Source of the DNA: Desulfogranum japonicum DSM 18378
GTDB taxonomy: Bacteria > Desulfobacterota > Desulfobulbia > Desulfobulbales > Desulfobulbaceae
Assembly: GCF_000429945.1 (NCBI RefSeq)
Contig: NZ_AUCV01000013.1
Location: forward strand, 84,818-148,817
Direction of reading: 5' to 3'
Length of the DNA stretch: 64,000 nucleotides
The notes beneath the pieces are model-generated. The model did not search any database. It saw only the letters and a program-made list of their open reading frames with translations, and was not told the DNA's origin. The stretch's first letter is position 1. Each line of letters opens with the position of its first letter. The translations under genes and the position numbers were made by a program. This document shows, one piece after another, positions 18,666 through 28,471 of the stretch.

Positions 18666-19286
18666 TTATTTTTTTCTTTTTTTCAGTTCCGGGTAGAGTT
18701 TGTCTGCACATTGCGGGCAGAGCGTATGGGTAAAACGCGCCTCAGAGTGCCGGCTGATATACGCTTCCAGATTATTCCAATAGCCCTGGTCATCACGAAT
18801 CTGTTTACAGTGTGAACAAATGGGGAGAAATCCCTGCAGCACCTTAATCTCTCGCAGTGCTTTTTCGAGTTGCTTCTTCTGGCGGACAAGCTCATCCTGC
18901 TGTCGCTTCAACTGCAGGAGATTACGCACACGTGCCTGGACAATCACCAGATCAAAAGGTTTGCTTATATAGTCGAGAGCTCCGAGGGATAGCCCATATT
19001 CCTCGTCTTCTGTGGAATTTTTAGCAGTTATGAAAATAATCGGAATATCGTTAGTATAAGGCGAAGACTTGAGTCTTCTGGTTACCTCATACCCGTCCAT
19101 TTCAGGCATCATAACATCAAGCAGGATCATATCAGGCTTTACCTGTTCATGGACAAATTGCAAGGCGGAAGAGCCATTACTTGCAATACGAATATCGTAG
19201 TGGGTCCCCAATGCTTCACTCAGTACATGCAGATTGGAAGGACTGTCATCAACTAAAAGTAATAATGGCTTCTTACTGTCGTCCAT
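18666..19286 (-). CDS. Response regulator with C-terminal cysteine-ribbon domain
   Basis: A 206-residue protein. Residues 7-125 are a receiver (LLLVDDSPSN; Asp in DMILLDVMMPEMDG; YISKPF). A coiled-coil linker (LLQLKRQQDELVRQKKQLE) leads to a compact domain with CSHCKQIRDDQGYWNNLE and, 20 residues on, LCPQCADKLYPEL, giving two CxxC pairs likely to bind zinc. This domain is frequent in orphan response regulators of Deltaproteobacteria, and its output is unknown. It has no DNA-binding domain. It stands first in the leftward cassette, 15 bases before the PhnD-like gene. Confidence 0.85.
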   Translation of the reverse strand: MDDSKKPLLLLVDDSPSNLHVLSEALGTHYDIRIASNGSSALQFVHEQVKPDMILLDVMMPEMDGYEVTRRLKSSPYTNDIPIIFITAKNSTEDEEYGLSLGALDYISKPFDLVIVQARVRNLLQLKRQQDELVRQKKQLEKALREIKVLQGFLPICSHCKQIRDDQGYWNNLEAYISRHSEARFTHTLCPQCADKLYPELKKRKK

Positions 19287-19634
19287 AAAGAGGAAAGAAC
19301 TTTGTCATCCCTTGATTGCAGGGCCGCGAAAAAAAAATCAACCTGGGTCTTTGATCTACTGATAATTGTAAGGAAAAAGGCAACAAAATGTCAAAGTCTA
19401 TAATGAATCACAGAGATAACCTGCTCACAAACCAAGAGCAATCGCGCACATTCTTTTTCCTGGTGTGTTTTCAGTAGATATGAGAAACTAAAAGAAAAAA
19501 CAGGCTGTTTTTCCGTAGGAAAGCTCCTTCTCAAGCGTACCATCTCTGCTGCCGGCCTGCTCGGGATTTCCTGTTGCATTCTCGACCTTGCAGTGTCGTT
19601 TCAACCCCAATTAGAGAGGCGAAGGACAACAGCA
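19287..19634. other. Intergenic region between divergent signalling and lipid genes
   Basis: About 350 bases between the leftward response regulator and the rightward ACP-ligase fusion. No repeat, terminator or convincing gene was seen. AAGGA at 19622-19626 is the probable ribosome binding site of the fusion gene. Confidence 0.4.
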
Positions 19635-22526
19635 ATGCATACACCCTCTTCCGAAAGTTCTACCATTCAAGCATCCGGATGTCCTTTATCTGATACATGT
19701 AAACCGAATTGCGGCTCCAGCCTCAGTAACGAAGATATCTGCGAGGTCGCTTCCAAACTGGCCATGGAACTGGATCCGGCAGCCAGGGAACGTCAGTTTA
19801 CCTTGGATAGTTCCCTTGAGCGCGACCTGGGCTTTGACAGCCTGACAAAAGTTGAATTCCTCACACGTCTCGAAAAAATATCAGGGATAGCCCTCGGAGA
19901 ACAAACGCTTGGCAGCGCCGAGACCTTGCGGGATATTGCAAGGGCAATAACCCAACATGTTCCCAGCCAGGAGCAAAACAATCTGGACCAGCAACAAATC
20001 CATACATCTCCCAGACAGACTGGAATTGCCCACTCAGCTCGAACCCTGGTGGAACTGCTGAACCTGCAGGCAGATGCACTACCGGAACAGGTGCATCTCA
20101 TCTATTACCTACAAAAAGACTCTCCCGTTACACTCAGCTACGGAGAACTCAGAAAACAGGCTCGTACCATAGCTCAGGGGCTACAGGATCATGAGGTGCA
20201 GCCAGGTGCCCGCGTCGCCCTGATGCTCCCAACGGGACTGGATTATTTTTTCTGCTTTTTCGGTATCCTCATGGCAGGTGCAGTTCCTGTGCCTTTATAT
20301 CCACCTGCACGCCCTTCTCAAATTGAAGATCACCTGCGCAGGCATAACCACATTTTAAACAACTGCCAGGCTGAACTGTTGATTACCTTTGCAGACGTCA
20401 TTCCCCTGGCTCGATTTCTCAAGGCCCAGGTATCATCACTTCGGGAAATCTTGACAGCTGCTCAGTTACAATCTGCAGAATCTTCCTCACCTACATCCCT
20501 TCCGCACATCCAGCCTGAGCACACCGCTTTTCTCCAATATACCTCGGGCAGTACGGGGATACCCAAAGGGGTTATCCTTACCCATTCCAACCTGCTGACC
20601 AACATCCGGACAATGGGCCGTGTCATCCAGGCAGGTCCCCACGACGTCTTTGTCAGCTGGTTGCCCTTGTATCACGACATGGGCCTGATAGGAGCATGGT
20701 TAGGCAGTTTGTACCACGGCTGTGAACTGGTGATCATGTCGCCCTTATCCTTCCTTGCCCATCCTGAACGCTGGCTGTGGGCTATACACCATCATAAAGG
20801 GACTCTCTCTGCCTCACCAAATTTTGGTTACGAATTCTGCCTGAACAAAATCGATGATCAGCGCCTAGAAGGGCTGGACCTCAGTTCATGGAGGATGGCA
20901 TTTAACGGAGCAGAGCCGGTCAGTCCGCAAACAATCCGACGATTTGGCAAACGTTTCAGTAAATATGGATTTAAATCCACGGCCATGTCACCGGTGTATG
21001 GCCTTGCTGAATCGAGTGTCGGTCTTGCTTTTCCGCCTCCGGATCGCGGCCCATTATTTGACACCGTTCAACGGCACGCTTTCTTACAGCGGGGAAAAGC
21101 ACTGCCCGCACCACCAGAGGAAAACAAACCACTGGTATTTGTTTCCAGCGGACGTGTATTGCCTGGCCATCAGTTGCGCATTGTTGATGCCAATGACCAT
21201 GAGCTTCCAGACCGACGAATCGGCCATCTACAGTTTACCGGCCCTTCTGCCACCAGTGGATATTACCGCAATCCTGATAAAACCAAAGAACTTTTCCATG
21301 GAACCTGGCTGGATTCAGGAGATCTCGCCTATATGGCAGATCAGGAACTCTATCTGACCAGCCGGGTTAAGGATATCATAATCCGTGCTGGGCGTAACAT
21401 TTCTCCCTATGAGCTTGAAGAGGCTATTGGTGCTATTAAAGGTATTCGGAAGGGATGTGTGGCGGTTTTTGGTGTTATTCATCAAGCCACAGCGACGGAA
21501 CGACTCATTGTACTTGCAGAGAGTCGTGAAAAGGATCCGGTGGCGCTGAAAACACTTAGGCAAAAAATAATACATCGTAGTGTGGATATTTTAGGCATGC
21601 CCCCTGATGAAGTTATCCTGGCCCGGCCCGGATCAGTATTGAAAACATCAAGTGGTAAAATTCGTCGAACTGCCAGCAAAGAGCTTTATGAAAAAGGACA
21701 AATAGGCCGTCCACCGCGGGCACTCTGGATGCAACTGATGAGCATGACGCTGCGTAGTATTCTTCAGCAAGGCAAACAGGCTTTGCGGCTAATGGCGACT
21801 TCCCTGTATGCCGCATATTGCTGGCTACTCTTTGGAGTACTCTCGCTCATGGCTGCATGTCTGGTGTTTATTCTGCCCGGTAAAAAATTCTGCTGGTACA
21901 TAGCACGTATGACGTCGCGCTTACTCGCCAGACTCACAGGGACAACCATCAGCGTAAAAGGTAGAGAGCATATCAACCTTCAAAAACCCAGAATCCTGGT
22001 AGTCAATCACCAGAGTTATCTTGACAGCCTAATCCTCATGGCAGTTCTCCCAGGCCACTTCAGCTATGTAGCCAAAGCGGAATTAGCTAAAAATACTTTG
22101 CTTCGATTTTTCCTACGTCGGCTCAATGTCATTTTTGTTGAACGTTTTGAAAGCATGAAAGCCCTTGCTGATGCTAAACGAATTAATGAACACGCTGCCA
22201 GGGGAAACACGATATGTATTTTCGCAGAAGGCACATGCAAACGCATGCCAGGCCTTCTGCCATTTCATATGGGAGCATTTTTGATTGCAGCAGAAAATAC
22301 AATGGAAGTGCTCCCCCTGACCCTTCGCGGAACAAGATCCAAACTGCGTTGCGGCTCCTGGTTTCCAAGAGCAGGAAATGTGCATCTCCATATCGGAGCC
22401 CCTCTTTCTCCGAAAGGAAAAGACTGGCAAGCGGCGTTAGATTTACGTAACCGGACCAGGGCATATATCCTGCATCACTGTGGTGAGCAAGACATGGATC
22501 AACAACCCCTTGAGGTCGAACCATGA
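19635..22526 (+). CDS. Fusion of acyl carrier protein, fatty acyl-AMP ligase and PlsC acyltransferase
   Basis: A 963-residue protein from the ATG at 19635 (AAGGA nine bases upstream; an in-frame start at 19593 has no such site). The first 110 residues are an acyl carrier domain with the phosphopantetheine site DLGFDSLT. Residues about 135-690 are an adenylate-forming ligase (YTSGSTGIPKG; WLPLYHDMGLIG; GLAESSVGL; ITSR-like LTSRVKDIIIRAGRNISPYE), most like fatty acyl-AMP ligases, which load acyl-AMP onto ACP. A hydrophobic stretch near 710-745 anchors a C-terminal 1-acyl-glycerol-phosphate acyltransferase with NHQSYLD (HX4D) and FAEGT. The protein could activate a fatty acid, hold it on its own ACP and pass it to a lysolipid, as a variant of E. 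coli Aas. The product is inferred. Confidence 0.9.
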   Translation: MHTPSSESSTIQASGCPLSDTCKPNCGSSLSNEDICEVASKLAMELDPAARERQFTLDSSLERDLGFDSLTKVEFLTRLEKISGIALGEQTLGSAETLRDIARAITQHVPSQEQNNLDQQQIHTSPRQTGIAHSARTLVELLNLQADALPEQVHLIYYLQKDSPVTLSYGELRKQARTIAQGLQDHEVQPGARVALMLPTGLDYFFCFFGILMAGAVPVPLYPPARPSQIEDHLRRHNHILNNCQAELLITFADVIPLARFLKAQVSSLREILTAAQLQSAESSSPTSLPHIQPEHTAFLQYTSGSTGIPKGVILTHSNLLTNIRTMGRVIQAGPHDVFVSWLPLYHDMGLIGAWLGSLYHGCELVIMSPLSFLAHPERWLWAIHHHKGTLSASPNFGYEFCLNKIDDQRLEGLDLSSWRMAFNGAEPVSPQTIRRFGKRFSKYGFKSTAMSPVYGLAESSVGLAFPPPDRGPLFDTVQRHAFLQRGKALPAPPEENKPLVFVSSGRVLPGHQLRIVDANDHELPDRRIGHLQFTGPSATSGYYRNPDKTKELFHGTWLDSGDLAYMADQELYLTSRVKDIIIRAGRNISPYELEEAIGAIKGIRKGCVAVFGVIHQATATERLIVLAESREKDPVALKTLRQKIIHRSVDILGMPPDEVILARPGSVLKTSSGKIRRTASKELYEKGQIGRPPRALWMQLMSMTLRSILQQGKQALRLMATSLYAAYCWLLFGVLSLMAACLVFILPGKKFCWYIARMTSRLLARLTGTTISVKGREHINLQKPRILVVNHQSYLDSLILMAVLPGHFSYVAKAELAKNTLLRFFLRRLNVIFVERFESMKALADAKRINEHAARGNTICIFAEGTCKRMPGLLPFHMGAFLIAAENTMEVLPLTLRGTRSKLRCGSWFPRAGNVHLHIGAPLSPKGKDWQAALDLRNRTRAYILHHCGEQDMDQQPLEVEP

Positions 22527-22903
22527 ACAATTCCCTCAAGACAAATCCTATGACGTTGATCCAGGGGCAACGGTTGGAAGCATCACATGGTACTCTACAT
22601 CAGAGACACCCCTCAGAGTTAGGCAGATATATCACACGACTGTGGGTGATAACAATTCGCATTGAAATATCAGGAGCGAGGAAAGCAAGAGCTATCCAAA
22701 AATTGCGCAGGATTATGCGTTGAAAGGTCAACGGGATGAGATAATGTATTTTTCCGTTCCCCTTACCCCAATATTTTACCCTATCTTGATCTACTCAAGC
22801 CACAAAGATAATTTGCTCCAAGGGCATTGTTTGGCTACCATACATAGTGTGGTCTTCTTTCTGGCAACTATCGTTAACAAAAACCGTTTCACAGGAAAAT
22901 GAT
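22527..22903. other. Intergenic region containing a deleted repeat copy
   Basis: 377 bases with no convincing gene. It contains the short family A repeat copy at 22672-22763. A 66-codon open stretch starting at 22523 runs through that repeat and is considered spurious. Confidence 0.5.
22672..22763 (+). repeat. Family A inverted-repeat element, internally deleted copy (92 bp)
   Basis: The left end (AGGAGCGAGGAAAGCAAGAG followed by CTATCCAAAAATTGCGCAGG) and right end (GATAATGTATTTTTCCG then TTCCCCTT) match the two ends of the full copies at 31962, 36151 and 48448 in the same order, but the central palindrome is missing. Ends are more diverged than in the full copies, so this looks like an old deletion derivative. 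Confidence 0.65.
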
Positions 22904-23860
22904 ATGCATATAGTGATAGTCGGCGGTGGAGCCATTGGCAGGTTTTTTGGGGCCTATTTCTGCAAAGGAGGCAATCAAGTAACCTTAATTGATACCAATT
23001 CAGAAGTTGTAGATGAACTGAATAAAAACGGAATCGGCCTGGTCAGATACATCGGTGGGCCACAGGATACTGAGGAGCACTTTTCTGTCTGTGCAGATAC
23101 TGATGGTAAAAAAATCCAGCAATGTGACCTGATTCTGCTTACAGTGAAATCATTTGCAACCAGATCGGCTGCTGAAAATGTCGCACATCTGGTACGACCG
23201 GAAAGTCCCATTATTTTCATGCAAACCGGACTGGGAAACCAGGCTATTTTACGAGAGATGTTTCCAGCGCAAGCCATCCTTGCAGGTTTGACATTCGTTT
23301 CAGCAACAGGCCTTGGAAATGCAAAAATACGACAGGGGCGTAGTGGAACGACCTATCTTGGTGAACTCGGTGCAGTCGGAGAACTCGCAGGCCAAGTGAC
23401 TCCCAGGCTGGAAAAAATCTGCAAGGTATTCACCGAGAGCGGGATCGAAGCCCGATGTTCAGGCCGGATAATCGGCAGATTATGGGGTAAGGTCATCACC
23501 TATGCGGCGCTGAACAGTCTCACTTCCATCTTGCGTGTTCCCAATGGAAAACTCCTGGAAGACACAGAATCTCTACAGCTTGCAAGGGAACTGATTGCCG
23601 AGGGAGAGGCTGTGGCCCAGGCCCGGGGGGTGGAACCGTTTGTAGATGACCTGTTCGAACAATTTCAACAAATATGCAAAGAAAGTTCAAACAATCTCTC
23701 CTCCATGTTACAGGATATCATCAACAATAAAAAAACTGAAATTGATGCGCAAAGTGGGACACTGGTAAAGTACGCTGAAAAATTTGGGATGCAGGCACCG
23801 AGGCATGCAATGATGACTTCAATCCTGCATCTCCTTGAAAAATGGTCTGTAGAACCGTAA
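22904..23860 (+). CDS. 2-dehydropantoate 2-reductase-like (ApbA/PanE) protein
   Basis: A 318-residue NADPH-dependent reductase. The N-terminus is a Rossmann nucleotide site (VIVGGGAIGRFFGAYFCKGG), and the C-terminal ApbA domain shows IIGRLWGKVITYAALNSLTSI, with the catalytic-type lysine in WGKV, and the SSMLQDIINNKKTEIDAQSG signature near the end. PanE reduces ketopantoate to pantoate in coenzyme A synthesis; paralogues of unknown substrate are common, and no other pan gene is near, so the exact role is open. The ATG at 22904 has AGGAAA upstream and is preferred to an earlier in-frame codon at 22847. Confidence 0.85.
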   Translation: MHIVIVGGGAIGRFFGAYFCKGGNQVTLIDTNSEVVDELNKNGIGLVRYIGGPQDTEEHFSVCADTDGKKIQQCDLILLTVKSFATRSAAENVAHLVRPESPIIFMQTGLGNQAILREMFPAQAILAGLTFVSATGLGNAKIRQGRSGTTYLGELGAVGELAGQVTPRLEKICKVFTESGIEARCSGRIIGRLWGKVITYAALNSLTSILRVPNGKLLEDTESLQLARELIAEGEAVAQARGVEPFVDDLFEQFQQICKESSNNLSSMLQDIINNKKTEIDAQSGTLVKYAEKFGMQAPRHAMMTSILHLLEKWSVEP

Positions 23861-23978
23861 TGATGAGTTAGTACCTTCCGGGGAAATACAGAAAAGACAA
23901 CTCAACATCAATGCTCTCTGAACAACATTGCAAATGGCACTCGTTGCCTTATAAAATTTGGTGACTGGAGGTAATGAG

Positions 23979-24434
23979 ATGGATGATTGTCGTAAGATAC
24001 TCATAGCGGTGAATGATTCTGATGACGCTCTCCGCGCAGTAAAATATGTTGGCAATTTCATGAAGAATATCAATTCATCAGGATACCACCTCATCCATGT
24101 TTTTCCTGATCCCCCTCCCGATTATTACAGTCAGGGCGGGACGTTGGATGCGTATAAGGCAATCATGGAAAACCAGGGTGAGGCTGCGCTGGATCTGGCA
24201 ATAAAAACCCTGCGTAAATACCATGTACCAATGGATAAAATCACAAGCGATATCCAATTGGCAGATGGCAGAACCATTAGCGATGCCATCCTCGAGGCCC
24301 GAGAAAAATGCGGTTGTGGCACTCTGGTAATCGGTAAACGGGGCATCAGCAAGAACGAAGAGTTTCTATTCGGCTCTATCTCCAATACACTTTCCCGAAA
24401 GAGCCGCGGTTTTACGACCTGGGTTGTGGGGTAG
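23979..24434 (+). CDS. Universal stress protein (UspA family)
   Basis: A 151-residue UspA-fold protein. The start RKILIAVNDSDDALRAVKYV, the middle GEAALDLAIKTLRKY and the C-terminal ATP-loop pattern GCGTLVIGKRGISKNEEFLFGSISNTL (G-x2-G-x9-G-S type) are diagnostic of ATP-binding Usp proteins. Function in stress or energy limitation is inferred from family. GGAGG seven bases before the ATG at 23979 decides the start over a TTG at 23958. Confidence 0.88.
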   Translation: MDDCRKILIAVNDSDDALRAVKYVGNFMKNINSSGYHLIHVFPDPPPDYYSQGGTLDAYKAIMENQGEAALDLAIKTLRKYHVPMDKITSDIQLADGRTISDAILEAREKCGCGTLVIGKRGISKNEEFLFGSISNTLSRKSRGFTTWVVG

Positions 24435-24490
24435 CCGGTGCCCCTTAGCCCCCCCTGCAATATCACACAGATTACATTGCACATTATGGC

Positions 24491-24525
24491 AAAGGACAAG
24501 GAAAAAGGGATCCTCCCTGTCCTTT
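24491..24525 (+). terminator. Hairpin between convergent Usp and MCP genes
   Basis: AAAGGACA (24491-24498) pairs with TGTCCTTT (24518-24525), with further GGA/TCC pairing inside and a T-rich run on the rightward side. It probably ends the Usp transcript. Confidence 0.55.
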
Positions 24526-24548
24526 ATTTTACGCGTTTACCGCTATCT

Positions 24549-26546
24549 TTATATTTTAAAGCTACCCACAATAATTTTCAATTTCTCCGCCAATTGCTGC
24601 AGATCAGACGCGCTTGCGCTCACCTGCTGACTGCTTGTTGAAATTTCCGATGAAGCAGAATTAACCGAGGCAATATCCTGGCTGATGGTTACTGCCACAA
24701 TGGAACTTTGACTCACATTTTCGTTTACTTCCGTCATGCCATGAGATGCCTGGGCAATGTTGTCTGCAATCTCCTGGGTTGCAGCGCTTTGTTCACCTAC
24801 GGCGGTGGAGATTATTGCTACGATTTCATTGATTTTATTAATTACTTCTGAAATCTGATCAATTTCGTCAACAGTGGTCGTGGTGGTGCTTTGCATATCT
24901 CCAATTTGCTGTTTAATGTCCTGTGTGGCGGCAGCTGTCTGTCTGGCCAGTTCCTTGATTTCATTGGCAACCACAGCAAAACCTTTACCAGCTTCACCGG
25001 CACGGGCCGCCTCAATGGTGGCATTGAGAGCCAGCAAGTTTGTCTGGTCTGATATTTCGGTTATAGTTTCAGTGACTTTGCCGATAGCCTGAGCAGCTTT
25101 ACCCAGTTCAGCCATTTTGGCTGACGTAGATGCAGCCTGTTCCACGGCAGCAAGAGAAATGGAATGTGCCTGGTTTGCATTGTTAGCTATTTCACCAATG
25201 GTTGCTGTCATTTCTTCCGCTGCGCTGGCAACCATGGATGTGTTCGTGGTCGACTGTTCCATGGCGGCTGCCACATTATTCAAGTTTGTTGTCATTTCTT
25301 CAGTTGCGGCTGCCACATTGTCTGCTCGCTGGGAGGTATCTGAAGAATTGTCCGACATACTCCTTGCAATCGATGATAGTTCACCCGAAGACCTGTCTAT
25401 TGAATGTGTATTTTCTGCAATATTTCCGATAATACCCTGTAATTTATCAATAAATATATTAAACCATTTTGCCAGCTCACCAATCTCATCCTTCGCGGAT
25501 ACATTTAACCGCATTGTGAGGTCACCTTCTCCATGGGCAATGTCTTGTAACCCTGCCACAGCGCTATTCAAAGGAACGGTGATACTGCGGCTGAACCATA
25601 GTACGCCACCACACACAACTACCATAGCAATACAGGTAACGAGCAAAATGGAATTACGGATTGAATGTGACGCAGCCAGGAACTCGTCAGCATCCTGAGT
25701 AATGGCAATACTCCAGCCTTTCATGGGAACAGGGGCAATACCCGCTATTTTAGCTTTGCCATTAAAAAAATAGTCCAAAGCCCCTCTTTCGCCCGCCAAC
25801 ATACTTTTGGTGATCTCTTCCATACCTTCCAATGTTTGGAGATCAAGGTGCATTTCATACTTTTTCACAGGATGAGCGATTATAATACCATTGCTATCGC
25901 ACATATACGCATAGCCGCTTTTCCCCATCTTAACCGATGAAACATGGCTTGTGAGTGGCGAAGCTTTCAGCGATAGTCCGAAAATTCCAAGGAATTGATT
26001 GGTATAGGAAAACACTGGTGCACATACCACATAAATAACATCACCTGTCACCTTAGAGACTACAACATCTCCAGCAACGGGTTTCCCAGTACTTTTAGCC
26101 TGTTGAAAATATGGCATATCAGCTAGATTGACGCCTTTGTATTCCTTGCCACTGGAAAGTTCCCCAGTATACATATGCCCCTTATCATCAGTAATAAAAA
26201 TACCAAGATAACTGTCATCCAGTTGTGCAAATTTATCTTTCATCTGCTGACGCAGATTACGAATATCTTCCTGCGCATTCTCTATTCCCTCTGTTTTAAC
26301 CCGCTCGCCAATGTGTCGTATGTTGGTATCTACGGCATGGGCTGCAGCAATCTTCAACTGCTCATTCAGAGTAGACTCAATGAGATCTGCCAGTTTTTCT
26401 GCCTGAGAGGCAGCACTTGTGCGTGCAGTCTCAGATAACGCTGATGAAGATTTTGTAACAGCCAGCAAGCCAACGATAAGCAAAGGTACTGCCACAGCAA
26501 TACATCCACCGACAATAAGTCTAAAACCAATAGACCTGAAATTCAT
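24549..26546 (-). CDS. Methyl-accepting chemotaxis protein with periplasmic Cache domain
   Basis: A 665-residue chemoreceptor from the ATG at 26546 (GGGGGGAG just upstream). Membrane helix at about 7-30. The periplasmic region of about 260 residues has the dCache pattern ([55 protein letters not shown]). The second helix lies near 290-315, followed by HAMP ([13 protein letters not shown]), and the signalling hairpin tip is [20 protein letters not shown]. There is no C-terminal CheR-binding tail. It probably senses a small organic ligand; which one is unknown. Signal output is expected through the CheA/CheW at 37-44 kb or another che system. Confidence 0.92.
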   Translation of the reverse strand: MNFRSIGFRLIVGGCIAVAVPLLIVGLLAVTKSSSALSETARTSAASQAEKLADLIESTLNEQLKIAAAHAVDTNIRHIGERVKTEGIENAQEDIRNLRQQMKDKFAQLDDSYLGIFITDDKGHMYTGELSSGKEYKGVNLADMPYFQQAKSTGKPVAGDVVVSKVTGDVIYVVCAPVFSYTNQFLGIFGLSLKASPLTSHVSSVKMGKSGYAYMCDSNGIIIAHPVKKYEMHLDLQTLEGMEEITKSMLAGERGALDYFFNGKAKIAGIAPVPMKGWSIAITQDADEFLAASHSIRNSILLVTCIAMVVVCGGVLWFSRSITVPLNSAVAGLQDIAHGEGDLTMRLNVSAKDEIGELAKWFNIFIDKLQGIIGNIAENTHSIDRSSGELSSIARSMSDNSSDTSQRADNVAAATEEMTTNLNNVAAAMEQSTTNTSMVASAAEEMTATIGEIANNANQAHSISLAAVEQAASTSAKMAELGKAAQAIGKVTETITEISDQTNLLALNATIEAARAGEAGKGFAVVANEIKELARQTAAATQDIKQQIGDMQSTTTTTVDEIDQISEVINKINEIVAIISTAVGEQSAATQEIADNIAQASHGMTEVNENVSQSSIVAVTISQDIASVNSASSEISTSSQQVSASASDLQQLAEKLKIIVGSFKI

Positions 26547-27131
26547 CACTCCCCCCCTCAACATCTTGTTTTTTATCCCCAAAAAAAGCAGAGACCTGAA
26601 GAATAAACCTCCTCAGATATCTGCCTGCTTCACCACATATTGTATATAAAACCCTGTTGAAATTGAGGCATTGCCTGCCATCAATCTAACAAATTCAAAC
26701 TGAGATTATGGAACGCTCATTGTCTGAAGACAAGATACCTTGTCCGTCGTTGTAAAAACAACTGTATCAGGCTTTTTCAGTGGCCGAACATGGACGTCTG
26801 AACCAACTTGCAACGTTGGAAACATTGCGATAGTTGGAGAAAATAATCTATTGCAGCCTTTTACATGCACAGGCAAAGAGTAGCCTGTTCCAGATGCCTA
26901 GATTCAAAACAGCAATAAACATATTTTCAGATCAGAATTCCCCCCTATACATGGATACGTCAGAAGAAAGTTAAATGTCAAGGTAATATCAAAAAAAAAC
27001 AGATAAAAAGGGCAGTTAGATAGTACCTATCCAGAAATGACAGTTTATCCGCTTTCCCTATGAATGGTTACTTATGAACAAGCACTGGATAGTTTCATTG
27101 CAGAGATATGCAACGGTATCAACGTGTTGGG
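26547..27131. other. Intergenic region between Pit and the Cache chemoreceptor
   Basis: About 585 AT-rich bases downstream of pit and upstream of the chemoreceptor, with several stop codons in every frame. It should hold the chemoreceptor promoter. I found no repeat of families A or B, no RNA gene and no convincing coding frame. Confidence 0.4.
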
Positions 27132-27173
27132 AGGAAAAAAAAGCCGCCATGCGCAGAAAGGCAAGGCGGCTTT
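27132..27173 (-). terminator. Rho-independent terminator of the pit operon
   Basis: On the minus strand the 9-bp perfect stem AAAGCCGCC/GGCGGCTTT (27140-27148 with 27165-27173) is followed by a run of T (27133-27140 read in reverse), 24 bases after the pit stop codon. Confidence 0.85.
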
Positions 27174-27196
27174 CATATTATATTGCGGACAAGGAT

Positions 27197-28462
27197 TTAT
27201 CCGAAAATACCTTTCAGAGTAAAGAAAAACACCATCGCCATGAGAGCACCAGCAGGAAGGGTTACAAGCCATGAGATAATAATATTTAAAACCACCCTCA
27301 AATCCAACGCCCCCACCCCGCGGGCAAGACCTACTCCTAACACTGAACCAACCAGAATATGCGTTGTGGAGACAGGTAAACCGGTACGTGAAGCCAGGAC
27401 AACGGTTATTGCGGCTGCAAGTTCGGCACAGAATCCGCGAGAGGGTGTCAATTCTGTAATTTTTTTCCCCACAGTGAGCATTACCCTATATCCCAGAGTG
27501 AGTAGCCCAAGAACAATACCACCACCGCCAAGGAGCAGTATCCATAGGGGCAGTTCGGATTTCTGCATCACCTCACCACCGGAACTGATAATACTTACTA
27601 CTGCTGCCAGTGGACCAATACCATTAGCCACATCATTGGACCCATGGGCAAAGGCCATGGAACAGGCTGTGAACAGCATCATAGGGGTAAACACTTTCTC
27701 CACAGCCGCAAAATGAAAGTCACGGCTACGTCGCATATCCTCTCTGATATTACGAATAAAAAACCATCCTATAATCGCAGTAAGCAAACCAATAAGGATT
27801 GCAACAAGAAAACTCTGCCCGCTTGAGAGGTTTATGTTTAAATGTTTAAGCCCTTTAAACAAGGTGACCAGAGAAATGATGAATCCCACCAGAAAAATAT
27901 ACATTGGAGCGTATCTTTTTGCATTACGCAGGGGATGTTCAGTATCAAAAATAAGTTTTCTGGTTGATAGTACCAAAAGATAGGCAATTGTGCCGCCCAA
28001 TGCTGGAGAAAGGACCCAGCTTGCCACCACGGAACCGACCTTTCCCCAATGAACAGCTTCAGGCCCTATACCGACCATGGCAAAGCCGATAAGCGCTCCA
28101 ACTATGGAATGGGTGGTGGAAACGGGCCAACCCTTTGCTGAGGCGATCAACAGCCAGAAAGCCGCAGCAAGAAGTGCTGCCAGCATACCATATACCAGTA
28201 TTTCAGGATTTCCAATGATACTGCTGGGATCAATAATGCCTTTACGGATGGTTTTGGTAACATGTCCTCCGGCAATAACAGCTCCAAGAAATTCAAAAAT
28301 AATGGCAATACAAATTGCCTGCTTGATGGTTACAGCACCAGCTCCCACTGAGGTTCCCATGGCGTTGGCCAGGTCATTGGCTCCAATCCCCCAGGTCATA
28401 AACAGTCCGAACACCACTGCCATAACGACCATTATGGTTCCGTAGGCTGCAATTATTTCCAT
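27197..28462 (-). CDS. pit: Low-affinity inorganic phosphate transporter, PiT family
   Basis: A 421-residue membrane protein with about eleven hydrophobic segments and the two inverted signature repeats of PiT/Pho-4 transporters: GIGANDLANAMGTSVGAGAV near the N-terminus and AFAHGSNDVANGIGPLAAV in the second half. Each half also has the WPVSTTHSIVGA / LPVSTTHILVGS motif. It imports (metal-)phosphate using a cation gradient. The DUF47/PhoU-like gene ends nine bases upstream, the usual partner arrangement, and a strong terminator follows. AGAGGA precedes the ATG. Confidence 0.93.
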   Translation of the reverse strand: MEIIAAYGTIMVVMAVVFGLFMTWGIGANDLANAMGTSVGAGAVTIKQAICIAIIFEFLGAVIAGGHVTKTIRKGIIDPSSIIGNPEILVYGMLAALLAAAFWLLIASAKGWPVSTTHSIVGALIGFAMVGIGPEAVHWGKVGSVVASWVLSPALGGTIAYLLVLSTRKLIFDTEHPLRNAKRYAPMYIFLVGFIISLVTLFKGLKHLNINLSSGQSFLVAILIGLLTAIIGWFFIRNIREDMRRSRDFHFAAVEKVFTPMMLFTACSMAFAHGSNDVANGIGPLAAVVSIISSGGEVMQKSELPLWILLLGGGGIVLGLLTLGYRVMLTVGKKITELTPSRGFCAELAAAITVVLASRTGLPVSTTHILVGSVLGVGLARGVGALDLRVVLNIIISWLVTLPAGALMAMVFFFTLKGIFG

Positions 28463-28471
28463 ATATTCCTC

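Noticed and set aside
22523..22723. 66-codon open frame overlapping the end of the ACP fusion
   Set aside because: Runs through the family A repeat and lacks any family resemblance.
27108..27716. 202-codon plus-strand frame antisense to pit
   Set aside because: Shadow of the strongly supported PiT transporter gene on the other strand.
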